From WTFY01 sp965220875 (GTDB taxonomy: Bacteria > Pseudomonadota > Gammaproteobacteria > UBA4575), in assembly GCA_965220875.1 (NCBI GenBank), contig OZ244849.1:372001-436000 (forward strand): 64,000 bases of DNA. The letters run 5' to 3'. The notes beneath the pieces were generated by a model that did no database searches, was not told where the DNA came from, and worked only from the letters and a program-made list of their open reading frames with translations. A program made the translations under genes and the position numbers. This document shows, piece after piece, positions 23,506 through 33,096 of the stretch (position 1 is the first letter of the stretch; each line of letters begins with the position of its first letter).

Positions 23506-24297
23506 ATGGAAGCGCTGCACGCGTTCCTGCTGGCAGTGATACAGGGGCTGACCGAGTTTCTGCCCATCTCAAGCTCGGCACACCTGGTGTTGCTGCCCAT
23601 TATCATGCACTGGCAGGACCAGGGCCTGGTAATGGATGTTGCAGCCCATCTTGGCAGCCTGCTGGCAGTAATGGTTTATTTTCGCGATGACCTGCGTTCG
23701 ATCACCGGCAGGGGACCCGCTATTGCCGGGCAGGAAAGCGGGGAAAGAAATCTGGCCTGGCTGCTCCTGTGGGCCACGCTTCCCATACTGGTCGTGGCCT
23801 TCATTTTTCACACCCATGTCGAGCAGTACAGCCGGAACGCGGTCGTGATCGCCTGGGCCTCCATAGGTTTTGCCCTGCTGTTATGGCTGGCCGACTGGCG
23901 AGGAAGTCACACACGGGGGACGCGGCAGCTGACGACCCTGGATGCAGTGCTGGTCGGCCTGGCGCAGACTCTGGCCCTCATTCCCGGGGCGTCCCGCTCG
24001 GGGGTCACCATGACGGCAGCAATGTGGCTCGGCCTGAAACGGTCAGAGGCTGCACGGTTTTCCTTCCTGCTTGCCATCCCGACCATTCTGGCAACCTCCC
24101 TGTACGGGGGATACCAGGTCTGGCAGGACGCGTCGGTGATACGATGGAGTTTCGGACTCGGGGTGTTCGCGTGCTCGGCCGCAGTGACCTACCTTTGCAT
24201 ACACTGGTTCATAAAATTTGTGAACCGGATCGGGATCCTGCCGTTCGTGATTTACAGGATTCTGCTTGGAGGCGTGCTGCTGCTTGCCTACGGGTAA
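23506..24297 (+). CDS. uppP: Undecaprenyl-diphosphatase
   Basis: A 263-residue, multi-helix inner-membrane enzyme that recycles undecaprenyl diphosphate for peptidoglycan synthesis. Both family motifs are clear: GLTEFLPISSSAHLVL near residue 15 and PGASRSGVTM near 160. Length is close to the usual 265-275. It starts 14 bases after the MidA-type gene and probably shares its transcript. The last ten bases overlap the 3' end of the opposing cca gene. Confidence 0.93.
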   Translation: MEALHAFLLAVIQGLTEFLPISSSAHLVLLPIIMHWQDQGLVMDVAAHLGSLLAVMVYFRDDLRSITGRGPAIAGQESGERNLAWLLLWATLPILVVAFIFHTHVEQYSRNAVVIAWASIGFALLLWLADWRGSHTRGTRQLTTLDAVLVGLAQTLALIPGASRSGVTMTAAMWLGLKRSEAARFSFLLAIPTILATSLYGGYQVWQDASVIRWSFGLGVFACSAAVTYLCIHWFIKFVNRIGILPFVIYRILLGGVLLLAYG

Positions 24298-25478
24298 GGC
24301 GGCTTCCTGCGGTCACCAGGAGAGCCTCTCTCTCCGATCATTTCCTCCAGCAGTTGCAGCCGGACCTGCTCCAGCCTGTCGGCGACTTCCTGCCCGTCGG
24401 TCAAGCTCCCGATATACCGACGTGTGTCGAGGGCCTCGATCCGTCCGGACGTGTCGCGCAGCCAGTCTGCCTGCGGGTATTCGTCCTGTCCTTTCGCGGC
24501 AGCATACACGGCAGAACATATCCTCAGCAGTCTGGCAAACCGTTCCGGGCGTCGCTTCCCGTCGAGCCTGTGCAACAGTTTCAGCAGTGCGGCGGCGTCA
24601 AGCTCAAGCGCACCATGACAGGCATGCTGAAAATTCACCGTGAGCTCAAGCAACTCCCTGCACTGTCCCGGAATGCCTGGCTGCCGGGCAACCTCAAGGG
24701 CACCCCGCGTCACCGGTTCATCCTGATGAAAACAAAGACCCCCGACCAGCACTGCAAACCGCACGCACGGCTCATCGTCCAGAGGTACGATGTTTGCCAG
24801 TGCTGCCTGTGCCAGCCTGCGTGCCGGCTCACTGGAAAATACATCAGCCATTCCGGCATACACCTGCCCGGTTGCATCCAGGCGGTGCAGCATATCGAAA
24901 AACACACCGGGTGAGCGTGTGGCCAGGGCACGACGTGTTTCCTCCCAGATGCGTTCCTGGGGAACATCCTTCAGTTCTCCGGCCCCGACCATTTCACGCA
25001 GCAGCCGCATCGTCTCGTCCGCGATCCTGAATCCCAGGCCGGAAAACCTTGCCGCAAATCGCGCCGCCCTCAGGATACGAAGAGGATCCTCGACGAAGGC
25101 TGCCGAGACATGTCGCAAATGCCCGGCCCCGAGGTCCCGCTGGCCGCCATAGGGGTCAATCACTTCTCCTGACAGGCTTTTCGCCATGGCATTGATGGTC
25201 AGGTCGCGCCGTTTCAGGTCTTCCTGCAAACTGACTTCCGGCGAGGCATGCACCTCGAACCCGCGGTAACCGCGGCCTTGTTTCCGCTCGGTCCGGGCCA
25301 GCGCATACTCCTCGCCCGTGTCCGGATGCAGGAATACCGGGAAATCCCTGCCGACCTGGCGGTAGCCCAGGCGCAGCATTTCCCCGGGACTGGAACCCAC
25401 CACGACCCAGTCGCGTTCGCCGACGGGCAACCCCAGAAGCTCATCGCGAACCGCACCGCCAACCAGATAAACTTCCAT
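24288..25478 (-). CDS. cca: CCA-adding tRNA nucleotidyltransferase, HD motif lost
   Basis: A 396-residue class II tRNA nucleotidyltransferase that builds or repairs the 3' CCA of tRNA. The catalytic head is well conserved: YLVGGAVRDELLG, then the metal site ERD at 21-23 (DRD in E. coli) in ERDWVVVG, RRDLTINAMA and EDPLRILRAARFAARF. The E. coli enzyme has an HD phosphohydrolase domain (CHDLGKG). Here the equivalent place reads LVGGLCFHQDEP, so the HD residues are absent and phosphatase/phosphodiesterase activity is unlikely. It is the first gene of its strand, convergent with uppP. Confidence 0.9.
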   Translation of the reverse strand: MEVYLVGGAVRDELLGLPVGERDWVVVGSSPGEMLRLGYRQVGRDFPVFLHPDTGEEYALARTERKQGRGYRGFEVHASPEVSLQEDLKRRDLTINAMAKSLSGEVIDPYGGQRDLGAGHLRHVSAAFVEDPLRILRAARFAARFSGLGFRIADETMRLLREMVGAGELKDVPQERIWEETRRALATRSPGVFFDMLHRLDATGQVYAGMADVFSSEPARRLAQAALANIVPLDDEPCVRFAVLVGGLCFHQDEPVTRGALEVARQPGIPGQCRELLELTVNFQHACHGALELDAAALLKLLHRLDGKRRPERFARLLRICSAVYAAAKGQDEYPQADWLRDTSGRIEALDTRRYIGSLTDGQEVADRLEQVRLQLLEEMIGERGSPGDRRKPPYP

Positions 25479-25514
25479 TGTCAGGCCGTGGAAATATGGT
25501 AACTTGAAAATATC

Positions 25515-26567
25515 ATGAAAAACCGTATCCGGGTATTGAGTCTGGTATTGCTGGCCGGTTTATGCACAGGATGCACGACGATCGGGTATTACCATCAGTC
25601 CGTCAGCGGCCACTTGTCCCTGATTTCCAAACGCAAGCCCATTGCCGACATCGTAAACGATTCTGGGCTGGACAAGAAACTGATAGATCAGCTGATGCTC
25701 GCCCAGGAGCTGCGATCCTTCGCAAGCTCGCATCTCAAACTGCCTGAAAATGACAGTTACCGCAGCTATGTCCAGCTGGACAGGCCGTACGTGGTCTGGA
25801 GCGTTTTCGCCGCACCTGAATTTTCCGTGTCACTCCGCAAATGGTGCTTCCCGATCGTAGGCTGCCTGAAATACCGGGGTTTTTTCGACAAGAACGACGC
25901 CAGGGCCTATGCCAGGAAACTGTCCGGGCTGGGGCTGGACGTCCACGTATCCGGGGTGACCGCGTATTCCACCCTGGGCTGGTTCGATGACCCCTTGCTG
26001 AGCAGCATGCTCAACCGGGGCGAAATCGTCACGGCCTCCTACATCTTTCATGAACTCGCGCACCAGCAGCTTTACCTGAAAGGGGATACCGGCTTCAACG
26101 AGGCCTTCGCCACGGCTGTTGAGGAACTCGGCGTAAGCCAGTGGTTTGAACACGGTGGACGCCAGGTCGAACAGGACAGGTACGAGAACTGGATTGCCCA
26201 GAAAAAGGTGTTTTCCGACTTCATCGGGCAGGCCCGGCGTGAATTCAAGCAACTGTATTCCATGGACCTGCCTGCCGATACCATGCGCGACGAAAAGAGG
26301 AGAATGATTGCTGAACTCCGTCAGCAGTACGAAGACCTGGTGCGGACGAATGACCAGTTGACCCGATACCGCAAATGGATGGCCGGGTCCCTGAACAACG
26401 CACAGCTCGGTGCCCTCGCCCTGTACCGGGATCTGACTCCTGCGTTCAAACAGCTGTTCGTGGCATGCGACCGCGACTTCAGCGTCTTCTACCGGCGTGT
26501 GAAGGAAATCTCCAGGCAGTCACAGGAAGAACGCACACGCCTGTTCAGCTCGCAGCTGGAATGTTAG
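25515..26567 (+). CDS. Putative zinc aminopeptidase, lipoprotein
   Basis: A 350-residue predicted peptidase of the COG4324 family. The N-terminus is a lipoprotein signal (LSLVLLAGLCTGC, lipid attachment at Cys20). The zinc motif HELAHQQLY lies near residue 180, with a downstream NEAFATAVEELG that can supply the third ligand. It is probably anchored in the outer or inner membrane, facing the periplasm. Substrate unknown. It is transcribed alone, divergent from cca (36 bases), and its last four bases overlap the end of the opposing NDUFA9-like gene. Confidence 0.8.
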   Translation: MKNRIRVLSLVLLAGLCTGCTTIGYYHQSVSGHLSLISKRKPIADIVNDSGLDKKLIDQLMLAQELRSFASSHLKLPENDSYRSYVQLDRPYVVWSVFAAPEFSVSLRKWCFPIVGCLKYRGFFDKNDARAYARKLSGLGLDVHVSGVTAYSTLGWFDDPLLSSMLNRGEIVTASYIFHELAHQQLYLKGDTGFNEAFATAVEELGVSQWFEHGGRQVEQDRYENWIAQKKVFSDFIGQARREFKQLYSMDLPADTMRDEKRRMIAELRQQYEDLVRTNDQLTRYRKWMAGSLNNAQLGALALYRDLTPAFKQLFVACDRDFSVFYRRVKEISRQSQEERTRLFSSQLEC

Positions 26568-27496
26568 CCGGCGTGCCTGCTGCGGAACGTGTCATAACCT
26601 GACTGCTTGCGCAGGTACCCCGGTGCGACGGACTCAAGAGTTGTCGGGCAATGACTTGCCCCCTGGCAAATGCTGTCAACCTGGAAGGACAGGTAGTTGT
26701 CCAAAGTAAACGGTTTGCCCGGCGCGAGCCCCAAAAGATGCGCTTGCAGCCTGGACATCCAGTTCGGCAAACCCAGTATCCTTCTCCTGAGACCGCACAC
26801 GGCAGCGGTGTAACTCACCAGCTGCCTGAGGGTATACTGCCTGGGACCACACAGGTCCAGCCTGGAGCCGCAGGCCGCCGGGTCGCACAGGGCATCTGCC
26901 ATGGCCCCTGCAACATCGCCCACGTATACGGGTGCCAGCCTGGCATGGGGACAAGGCAGCGGGAAGATCCCGGGGCTCCATTCAAGCAGGGATGCGAAGC
27001 GGTTCAGGAAATCGTCCTCTGGGCCAAAAATCACGGAAGGCCTGAAACTGGTAACCGCTATTTTCCCGCCAGCGGAATGCACATGATTCTCGGCCTTTCC
27101 CTTCGAGCGCAGGTAATGACTTGGAGCATCCGGACCCGCGTTGAGCGCGCTCATGTGAAGCAGCCTGGTGATGTTGTACTGAACGCATGCATTGATGAGC
27201 TTTTGAACCAGTTCCACATGAACGGAGTGGAACTCCCTGCCTCGGCGACCTCGCTCGTTGAGGATGCCGACAAGGTTGATCACCGCATCACAGCCTTGGA
27301 CACATGCATGAAGCTGGGCCACATCATGCACGTCGGCCTGGATGACCTGCGTGCCCGGCAGCACCAGCAATCTCCGGGAACGTTCACGCCTGCGGGATGC
27401 GATCCTGAGTCGATGGCCGCGTCGGGCGAGCTCCGCGCACAAGTGGCTGCCAACAAAACCGGTTCCGCCCAGTACACAGACCGTTAAGGCTTTCAT
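26564..27496 (-). CDS. NDUFA9-like NAD(P)-binding epimerase-fold protein
   Basis: A 310-residue atypical short-chain dehydrogenase of the NDUFA9/epimerase type. The N-terminal GGTGFVGSHLCAEL nucleotide loop is intact. The Tyr-x3-Lys triad appears as YLRSKGKAE, and NLVGILNE is typical of complex I NDUFA9-like proteins. The fold suggests NAD(P)H binding; the enzymatic function in bacteria is unclear. Downstream on the same strand, separated by 70 bases, lies purD. Confidence 0.85.
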   Translation of the reverse strand: MKALTVCVLGGTGFVGSHLCAELARRGHRLRIASRRRERSRRLLVLPGTQVIQADVHDVAQLHACVQGCDAVINLVGILNERGRRGREFHSVHVELVQKLINACVQYNITRLLHMSALNAGPDAPSHYLRSKGKAENHVHSAGGKIAVTSFRPSVIFGPEDDFLNRFASLLEWSPGIFPLPCPHARLAPVYVGDVAGAMADALCDPAACGSRLDLCGPRQYTLRQLVSYTAAVCGLRRRILGLPNWMSRLQAHLLGLAPGKPFTLDNYLSFQVDSICQGASHCPTTLESVAPGYLRKQSGYDTFRSRHAG

Positions 27497-27565
27497 GCGG
27501 GATCAATCGGCCCGGCGGGTACCGGGCACAATCAGACTCTCGGGCAACATGACCATGACCTGCTT

Positions 27566-28855
27566 TCAGGCGTTTTCAGACACAGCCCGGTGACCGATGT
27601 CCTCACGGTAAAACATTTGCGGCCACGAGATCTGCCGTACGAGATCGTAGGCGTCCCGGCGGGCTTCCCGAACCGTGTCACCCAGGGCCGTAACGCACAG
27701 TACCCGTCCGCCATGCGTCAGCACCGCGCCGTCGCCCAGCCGGGTACCTGCATGAAACACTTTTCTCGAGGAACCCGTTTCAGTGGCCGGCAGTCCCTCG
27801 ATCACCGCACCGGATTTACAGGCCTCCAGCGGATATCCCCCTGCGGCCAGCACCACTCCCAGCGCGGTGCGCGAATCCCACTGGATGGCATGCTCGTCAA
27901 GCCTGCCGGCCAGGGCCGCCATGCACAGTTCTGCCAGGTCCGAGTGCATGCGCATGAGAATCGGCTGGGCCTCGGGATCGCCGAAACGGCAGTTGAATTC
28001 AAGTACATGCGGGTTTTTCTTCGAATCGATCATCAGGCCCGCATACAGGAAGCCGACATAGGGTGTACCCTGTTCGGCAAGCCCGTTGACGGTCGGGTAG
28101 ATGACTTCGTCCAGTATACGCCGGTGCAGGACTTCATCCACGACCGGCGCCGGCGAATAGGCCCCCATGCCACCGGTATTGGGACCTTCATCCCCGGCGT
28201 CCCGCCTCTTGTGGTCCTGTGAGGTTGCCAGGGGCAAGACATGCCTGCCATCGACCATGCAGATGAAACTGGCTTCTTCCCCCTGGAGGAACTCCTCGAA
28301 CACGACCTGCCTGCCCGCATCACCGAAGCGTTCACCGCTCAGCATTTCCCTTGCACAGGACGCGGCCTGCTCGTGATCGCCGACGATCAGCACACCCTTG
28401 CCGCCAGCAAGCCCGTCGGCCTTGATCACCATCGGCACGGGCATGGACTCGATATAGTCCCTCGCATCCCGGAAATCCGAAAACACTTCGTAACGGGCCG
28501 TCGGGATCCGGTGCTGCTGCATGAACTTCTTGGCGAATGCCTTGGACCCCTCCAGCCTGGCTGCAGCGGCGCACGGACCGAAAACCGGCAGCTGTTCTTC
28601 GCTGAACCGGTCGACGATGCCTGCCACCAGCGGAGCCTCCGGCCCGACCAGGGTCAGGTCAATTTGCTCTTGCCTGGAGAAGTCAAGCAGTGCCGGAAGA
28701 TCCTCAGCGCTGACCGGTATGTTGGTTGCCTTGGGCTCGCTCGCCGTGCCTCCGTTGCCGGGTGCGACAAATATCCTGGAGACCCTTTCAGAATGGCCCA
28801 GCTTCCAGGTCAGGGCGTGTTCACGCCCTCCCCCTCCAACCACGAGAACTTTCAT
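27566..28855 (-). CDS. purD: Phosphoribosylamine--glycine ligase
   Basis: Glycinamide ribonucleotide synthetase, second step of purine synthesis: phosphoribosylamine + glycine + ATP to GAR. From the ATG at 28855 it is 429 residues, exactly the E. coli length, so I use it and not the longer frame from 28882. The ATP-grasp features are visible: MKVLVVGGGGREHAL at the start, IKADGLAGGKGV near 145 and LEFNCRFGDPEAQ near 285. It is the last gene of the fis-purH-purD set on this strand. Confidence 0.96.
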   Translation of the reverse strand: MKVLVVGGGGREHALTWKLGHSERVSRIFVAPGNGGTASEPKATNIPVSAEDLPALLDFSRQEQIDLTLVGPEAPLVAGIVDRFSEEQLPVFGPCAAAARLEGSKAFAKKFMQQHRIPTARYEVFSDFRDARDYIESMPVPMVIKADGLAGGKGVLIVGDHEQAASCAREMLSGERFGDAGRQVVFEEFLQGEEASFICMVDGRHVLPLATSQDHKRRDAGDEGPNTGGMGAYSPAPVVDEVLHRRILDEVIYPTVNGLAEQGTPYVGFLYAGLMIDSKKNPHVLEFNCRFGDPEAQPILMRMHSDLAELCMAALAGRLDEHAIQWDSRTALGVVLAAGGYPLEACKSGAVIEGLPATETGSSRKVFHAGTRLGDGAVLTHGGRVLCVTALGDTVREARRDAYDLVRQISWPQMFYREDIGHRAVSENA

Positions 28856-28973
28856 TGCAGCGGCCTCCACAGCGTCAGGCACTCCGCTATCCTGTCAAGC
28901 CACGCGAATCCCTGGCCGTCCGAAGCCAAGCTGCCCGCTGCAGGATGCCATGCATGCCACACGTTCAAATACC

Positions 28974-30548
28974 CTAATGACTGAAATGGCGCATGCCTGT
29001 GTGCACCATTGCAATGTCCAGTTCATTGGCCGCTTCGACCACTTCCCCGTCACGCATGGAACCTCCCGGCTGGATGATTGCGGTAACGCCGTGCTCATGT
29101 GCCGTGTACACGGCATCGCTGAACGGGAAAAACGCATCGGAAGCCATCACAGAACCCTCTGTTGCAAGCTTCTCATCCTGCGCCTTGATCGCGGCAATCC
29201 TGGCCGAGTACACACGGCTCATCTGTCCGGCGCCGATGCCCACAGTCTGGCCATTGCGAGCGTACACAATGGCATTGGACTTGACAAACTTTACGACTTT
29301 CCAGGCGAACAGCAGATCCTCCAGTTCACGGTGACCGGGTGGGCGCCTGGATACCACCTTCAAATCGCTGCTCGTGACCGTCCCCAGGTCGCGGTCCTGT
29401 GCCAGCAGCCCGCCCACGATGCGCCTGTAGTCCAGTGCCGCGACAGGCTGCGTCCATGCCCCGCATTCCAGGACCCGCACCTTTTCCTTGGCCGCCAGCA
29501 CCTTGCGGGCATCCCCGGTCACCGCGGGTGCTACCAGCACTTCGACAAACTGCCGCTCGAGAATAGACGCGGCAGTCCTGCCGTCAAGTTCCCGGTTGAA
29601 CGCGATCACCCCGCCGAATGCAGAAGTCGGATCCGTTTCAAAAGCCCGTTCATAGGCCAGGGCGATCTCCACATCCGTGGCAACCCCGCAAGGATTGGCA
29701 TGCTTGACAATCACGCAGGCGGGGTCCGGAAACTGCTTCACGCATTCCAGTGCCGCATTGGTGTCAGACAGATTGTTGTAGGAAAGTTTCTTGCCCTGAA
29801 CAACCGTGGCACCTGCCGCACAGGGCTCAGCCAGTTCCGGTTCAATGTAAAATGCACCGCGCTGGTGGGGGTTTTCACCGTAGCGAAGCCTTTGCACCTG
29901 CCTGAATTGCAGGTTGAGCGTGCGTGGAAACTCGGGGTCTCCGTCCGGAAGCTTCCGTCCGAGGTAATTCGCAATCATGCCGTCATAGCGGGCAGTATGC
30001 TCGAATGCCTTCACCGCAAGATCAAACCGCACCGCAGCATCCAGCGTACCGTGATGCTTCTTCAGCCGGGCCGTGACTTCAGGATAGTCACCCGGATCGA
30101 CGATCACCGTCACATACTCGAAGTTCTTGGCGGCTGCCCTGATCATCGCAGGCCCCCCGACATCGACGTTCTCGACGGCTTCTTCCAGGGAGCAGTCCTG
30201 CCTCGCCGTGATCCCGGCAAACGGGTAGAGGTTTATCACCACCAGGTCGATCGGCACGATTCCGTGCTGCTGCATGACCGCATTATCCCGGTCCCGGCGT
30301 GCCAGGATTCCGCCGTGAATCCTGGGGTGCAGCGTCTTGACGCGGCCGTCCATGATCTCCGGAAATTCCGTGTAGTTGGAAACTTCCGTGACCTCGATGC
30401 CATGCCCGGCCAGCAACCCCGCAGTGTTGCCGGTAGAAAGCAGTTCTATGCCCAGGCGGGCCAGTTCACCGGCAAACTCCACCACCCCCGCTTTATCGGA
30501 AACGCTGATCAGGGCACGGCAAACAGGCTGCCATGTGGAATTGGCCAA
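28974..30548 (-). CDS. purH: Bifunctional AICAR transformylase / IMP cyclohydrolase
   Basis: A 524-residue bifunctional enzyme doing the last two steps of IMP synthesis. The N-terminal IMP cyclohydrolase part shows ALISVSDKAGVVEFA, STGNTAGLL and EIMDGRVKTLHPRIHGGIL. The C-terminal transformylase part shows KHANPCGVATD and GAGQMSRVYSARIA with the Lys-His pair. Length matches homologues. Upstream by 26 bases is fis and downstream by 118 bases is purD, the standard gammaproteobacterial order. Confidence 0.96.
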   Translation of the reverse strand: MANSTWQPVCRALISVSDKAGVVEFAGELARLGIELLSTGNTAGLLAGHGIEVTEVSNYTEFPEIMDGRVKTLHPRIHGGILARRDRDNAVMQQHGIVPIDLVVINLYPFAGITARQDCSLEEAVENVDVGGPAMIRAAAKNFEYVTVIVDPGDYPEVTARLKKHHGTLDAAVRFDLAVKAFEHTARYDGMIANYLGRKLPDGDPEFPRTLNLQFRQVQRLRYGENPHQRGAFYIEPELAEPCAAGATVVQGKKLSYNNLSDTNAALECVKQFPDPACVIVKHANPCGVATDVEIALAYERAFETDPTSAFGGVIAFNRELDGRTAASILERQFVEVLVAPAVTGDARKVLAAKEKVRVLECGAWTQPVAALDYRRIVGGLLAQDRDLGTVTSSDLKVVSRRPPGHRELEDLLFAWKVVKFVKSNAIVYARNGQTVGIGAGQMSRVYSARIAAIKAQDEKLATEGSVMASDAFFPFSDAVYTAHEHGVTAIIQPGGSMRDGEVVEAANELDIAMVHTGMRHFSH

Positions 30549-30574
30549 TGGAATAACCCGGTCCAGCCCGCCGG

Positions 30575-30856
30575 TCAGCTCAGCCCGTAGAACACGAGCT
30601 TTTTGCGTAGCGTTCCTCGATTTAGCCCCAAAAACCTTGCCGCCTTGGTCTGATTGCCGTTGCAGTACTGCATGACCATTTCAAGAAGCGGGCGTTCAAC
30701 CTCCTCGATGAACATTTTGTAAAGACCTTCGGGTTCATGGTCACTCAACTGGCTGAAATAAAGGTGGAGACAACTTGTGACCGTGTCACGCAAGGACAGT
30801 TCTTTTTCTTCGACGTGCAGATCGGCCAGTTGGACGGTAGAGGGAGATAAGTTCAT
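30575..30856 (-). CDS. fis: DNA-binding protein Fis
   Basis: A 93-residue nucleoid protein and growth-phase regulator. The C-terminal helix-turn-helix is classical: NGNQTKAARFLGLNRGTLRKK. The middle (LYKMFIEEVERPLLEMVMQY) matches the dimerisation helices. Ribosome-binding sequence (GGAGCTAACGC) precedes the ATG. In most gammaproteobacteria dusB lies immediately upstream and is co-transcribed; here only a 425-base gap separates it from accC, so it must use another promoter. Confidence 0.95.
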   Translation of the reverse strand: MNLSPSTVQLADLHVEEKELSLRDTVTSCLHLYFSQLSDHEPEGLYKMFIEEVERPLLEMVMQYCNGNQTKAARFLGLNRGTLRKKLVFYGLS

Positions 30857-31281
30857 GCGTTAGCTCCATGTTCCAAGCCGGTAGATACCCGGCATTCTTG
30901 CTTCCTATACCTGTTGATGCGGTAGACTCTCCTTGCGCACCAAGGCAACTCCAAACTACAGGGCCAAGCTCAGGCGTCAGACGTGATGTTCTCGAATAGT
31001 GTGCACGCCCGCAGATGCCAGACGCACGAATACAGGCTGTCTCTTTATACTTGTGGCACTTGCTAATTGTCCAAAAACGTGCAGGCAGCGTCTTATTATT
31101 TTGGAGAAATCTGTCCAGCCGGGCACCCGATCTTTGCCGCGCTGTTTTCCATATTATGATCGCACTTGGCTCGATCAATTCCAAGAGTTTTTTACGGCTT
31201 TTTGCATCCGGCACATCTTTCAGATGTGCACGCAGCGGACCGGTACCTTCTCAGATAGCGCAGACCGGATCCCGGCCCGAT
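30857..31281. other. Gap where prmA and dusB are usually found
   Basis: No gene is supported. A 142-codon minus frame (30786-31214) overlaps fis and has no prmA- or dusB-like motif. A plus frame at 31015-31374 is likewise featureless. The stretch around 31060-31210 is more AT-rich and may hold the fis promoter, but no clear boxes stand out. Confidence 0.5.
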
Positions 31282-32634
31282 TCATGCCTGTGGGCGCTTG
31301 TCCAGCTGGTCTTCAAGATAGCGGATGTTGTGCCTGGCTTTTCTGAACGCCTCGTCGCGCATCAGGTCCTGTAACAGGGGCACATTCGTCTTGATGCCGT
31401 CAATCACGATCTCGTGCAAAGCCCCCGCCATTCTCGTCAATGCCCCTTCACGGCTGTGTCCGAGAGCGAGCAGCTTGCCGATCATCGAGTCATAGTAGGG
31501 GGGCACGGTGTAGCCGTTGTACAGATGGGTGTCAACCCGGATGCCGGGCCCCCCGGGGCAGTGAAAGTGGGTGACCTTGCCCGGGCTGGGGATGAAGGTA
31601 TAGGGATCCTCGGCATTGATACGGCACTCGATGGCATGTCCACGGATACGGATGTCGCTCTGGGCGAACGACAGCGGTTCTCCCGAGGCGATCAGCAGTT
31701 GCTGCTTGACGATATCGATGCCCGTAATCATTTCCGTAACCGGGTGTTCGACCTGTATGCGCGTGTTGATTTCTATGAAATAGAACTTTCCGTCTTCATA
31801 CAGGAACTCAAAAGTGCCGGCACCCCGGTAGCCGATTTCACGGCAGGCCTGCGTCACGCAGTCTCCGATCGTCTGGCGCTGTTCCTCGCTGATGCCGAAT
31901 GCAGGGGCTTCCTCGATGACCTTCTGGTTGCGCCGCTGCATGGAGCAGTCCCGCTCACACAGATGTATGGCATTGCCATGCGTATCCGCCAGCACCTGGA
32001 ATTCAACGTGTCGTGGAGCCAGCAGAAATTTCTCGATATACAGGCGGTCATCATTGAACGCGGCCTTGGCCTCCGCACGGGTGAGCATCACAGACTCGAT
32101 CAGCTTGTCTTCCTCGAGCACGATCCGCATGCCGCGCCCGCCACCACCGCCTGCCGCCTTTACGATTACGGGGTACCCGATGTCCCGGGCCAGGCGCAAT
32201 GTTTCGTCCGCGTCATCGCCGATCGGATCCGTAGTACCCGGCACGCAGGGAACCCCGGCAGCCTGCATGACTTTCTTGGCCGTGATCTTGTCCCCCATTT
32301 GCCGGATGGTATCCGCGCTGGGCCCTATGAACACAAACCCGCTTGACTCGACAATTTCGGCAAACTCCGCATTCTCCGACAGAAATCCGTATCCCGGATG
32401 AATGGCCGTGGCATCGGTCACCTCTGCGGCACTGATGATCGCGGGAATATCCAGGTAGCTTTTCGCCGAGTGTGCAGGACCCACGCAAACGGATTCATCG
32501 GCCATGCCTACATGCATCAGGTCCCGGTCTGCCTCGGAATGTATGGCGACGGTCCTGATCCCCATGTCGCGACACGCACGCAATATGCGCAGTGCAATCT
32601 CGCCACGGTTGGCAATGACGACCTTGTCGAGCAT
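31282..32634 (-). CDS. accC: Acetyl-CoA carboxylase, biotin carboxylase subunit
   Basis: A 450-residue ATP-grasp enzyme that carboxylates biotin on AccB, the first step of fatty-acid synthesis. The N-terminus KVVIANRGEIALRILRACRD, the ATP-binding glycine loop KAAGGGGGRGM and the active-site FIEINTRIQVEHPVTE are all present. Length matches the E. coli enzyme (449). It follows accB by 4 bases, so the two are translationally linked, and it ends the operon before the fis gap. Confidence 0.97.
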   Translation of the reverse strand: MLDKVVIANRGEIALRILRACRDMGIRTVAIHSEADRDLMHVGMADESVCVGPAHSAKSYLDIPAIISAAEVTDATAIHPGYGFLSENAEFAEIVESSGFVFIGPSADTIRQMGDKITAKKVMQAAGVPCVPGTTDPIGDDADETLRLARDIGYPVIVKAAGGGGGRGMRIVLEEDKLIESVMLTRAEAKAAFNDDRLYIEKFLLAPRHVEFQVLADTHGNAIHLCERDCSMQRRNQKVIEEAPAFGISEEQRQTIGDCVTQACREIGYRGAGTFEFLYEDGKFYFIEINTRIQVEHPVTEMITGIDIVKQQLLIASGEPLSFAQSDIRIRGHAIECRINAEDPYTFIPSPGKVTHFHCPGGPGIRVDTHLYNGYTVPPYYDSMIGKLLALGHSREGALTRMAGALHEIVIDGIKTNVPLLQDLMRDEAFRKARHNIRYLEDQLDKRPQA

Positions 32635-32638
32635 CTAT

Positions 32639-33094
32639 TCAGCCGATGACGAACAAGGCCTGCCCGTATTCCACGGGTTGCGCATTGTCGACCAGCTTTG
32701 CCTTGATGGTCCCGGTCTGGTCTGCCTCGATCTGATTCAGCATCTTCATGGCTTCGATGATGCACAGGGTATCGCCCGACTGCACGGAATCCCCAACCTG
32801 CACGAACGGCTTCTGGCCCGGAGCCGGGGCTTCATAGAACGTGCCCACCATCGGTGACGTGACGGTGTGGCCTTCCGGATGACTCCCTGCCTGCTCGTCA
32901 GGCGTATCGACGGAAGCCGGTGCCGGCTGTACGGCCTGCACGGGCGGCGCAGGAGGTGCAACCGCCTGCACGGCTGCTGCAGCAGGGACACCCCGGCTGA
33001 TTCGCACCGATTCCTCGCCCTCTCTGATCTCAATTTCCGCAATCCCGGACTCCTCCAGCAACTCGACGAGCTTCTTGATCTTTCGGATATCCAT
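32639..33094 (-). CDS. accB: Acetyl-CoA carboxylase biotin carboxyl carrier protein
   Basis: A 151-residue BCCP. The N-terminal part (MDIRKIKKLVELLEESGIAEIEI) is the usual interaction segment. A flexible Ala/Pro-rich linker (about residues 35-75) leads to the biotinyl domain, whose EAMKMLNQIEAD holds the lysine that receives biotin. Sits between aroQ (2 bases) and accC (4 bases). Confidence 0.96.
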   Translation of the reverse strand: MDIRKIKKLVELLEESGIAEIEIREGEESVRISRGVPAAAAVQAVAPPAPPVQAVQPAPASVDTPDEQAGSHPEGHTVTSPMVGTFYEAPAPGQKPFVQVGDSVQSGDTLCIIEAMKMLNQIEADQTGTIKAKLVDNAQPVEYGQALFVIG

Positions 33095-33096
33095 GC

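Noticed and set aside
28521..30590. 689-codon plus-strand frame
   Set aside because: It is antisense to purH and purD and has the His/Arg/Gln-rich composition of a shadow frame.
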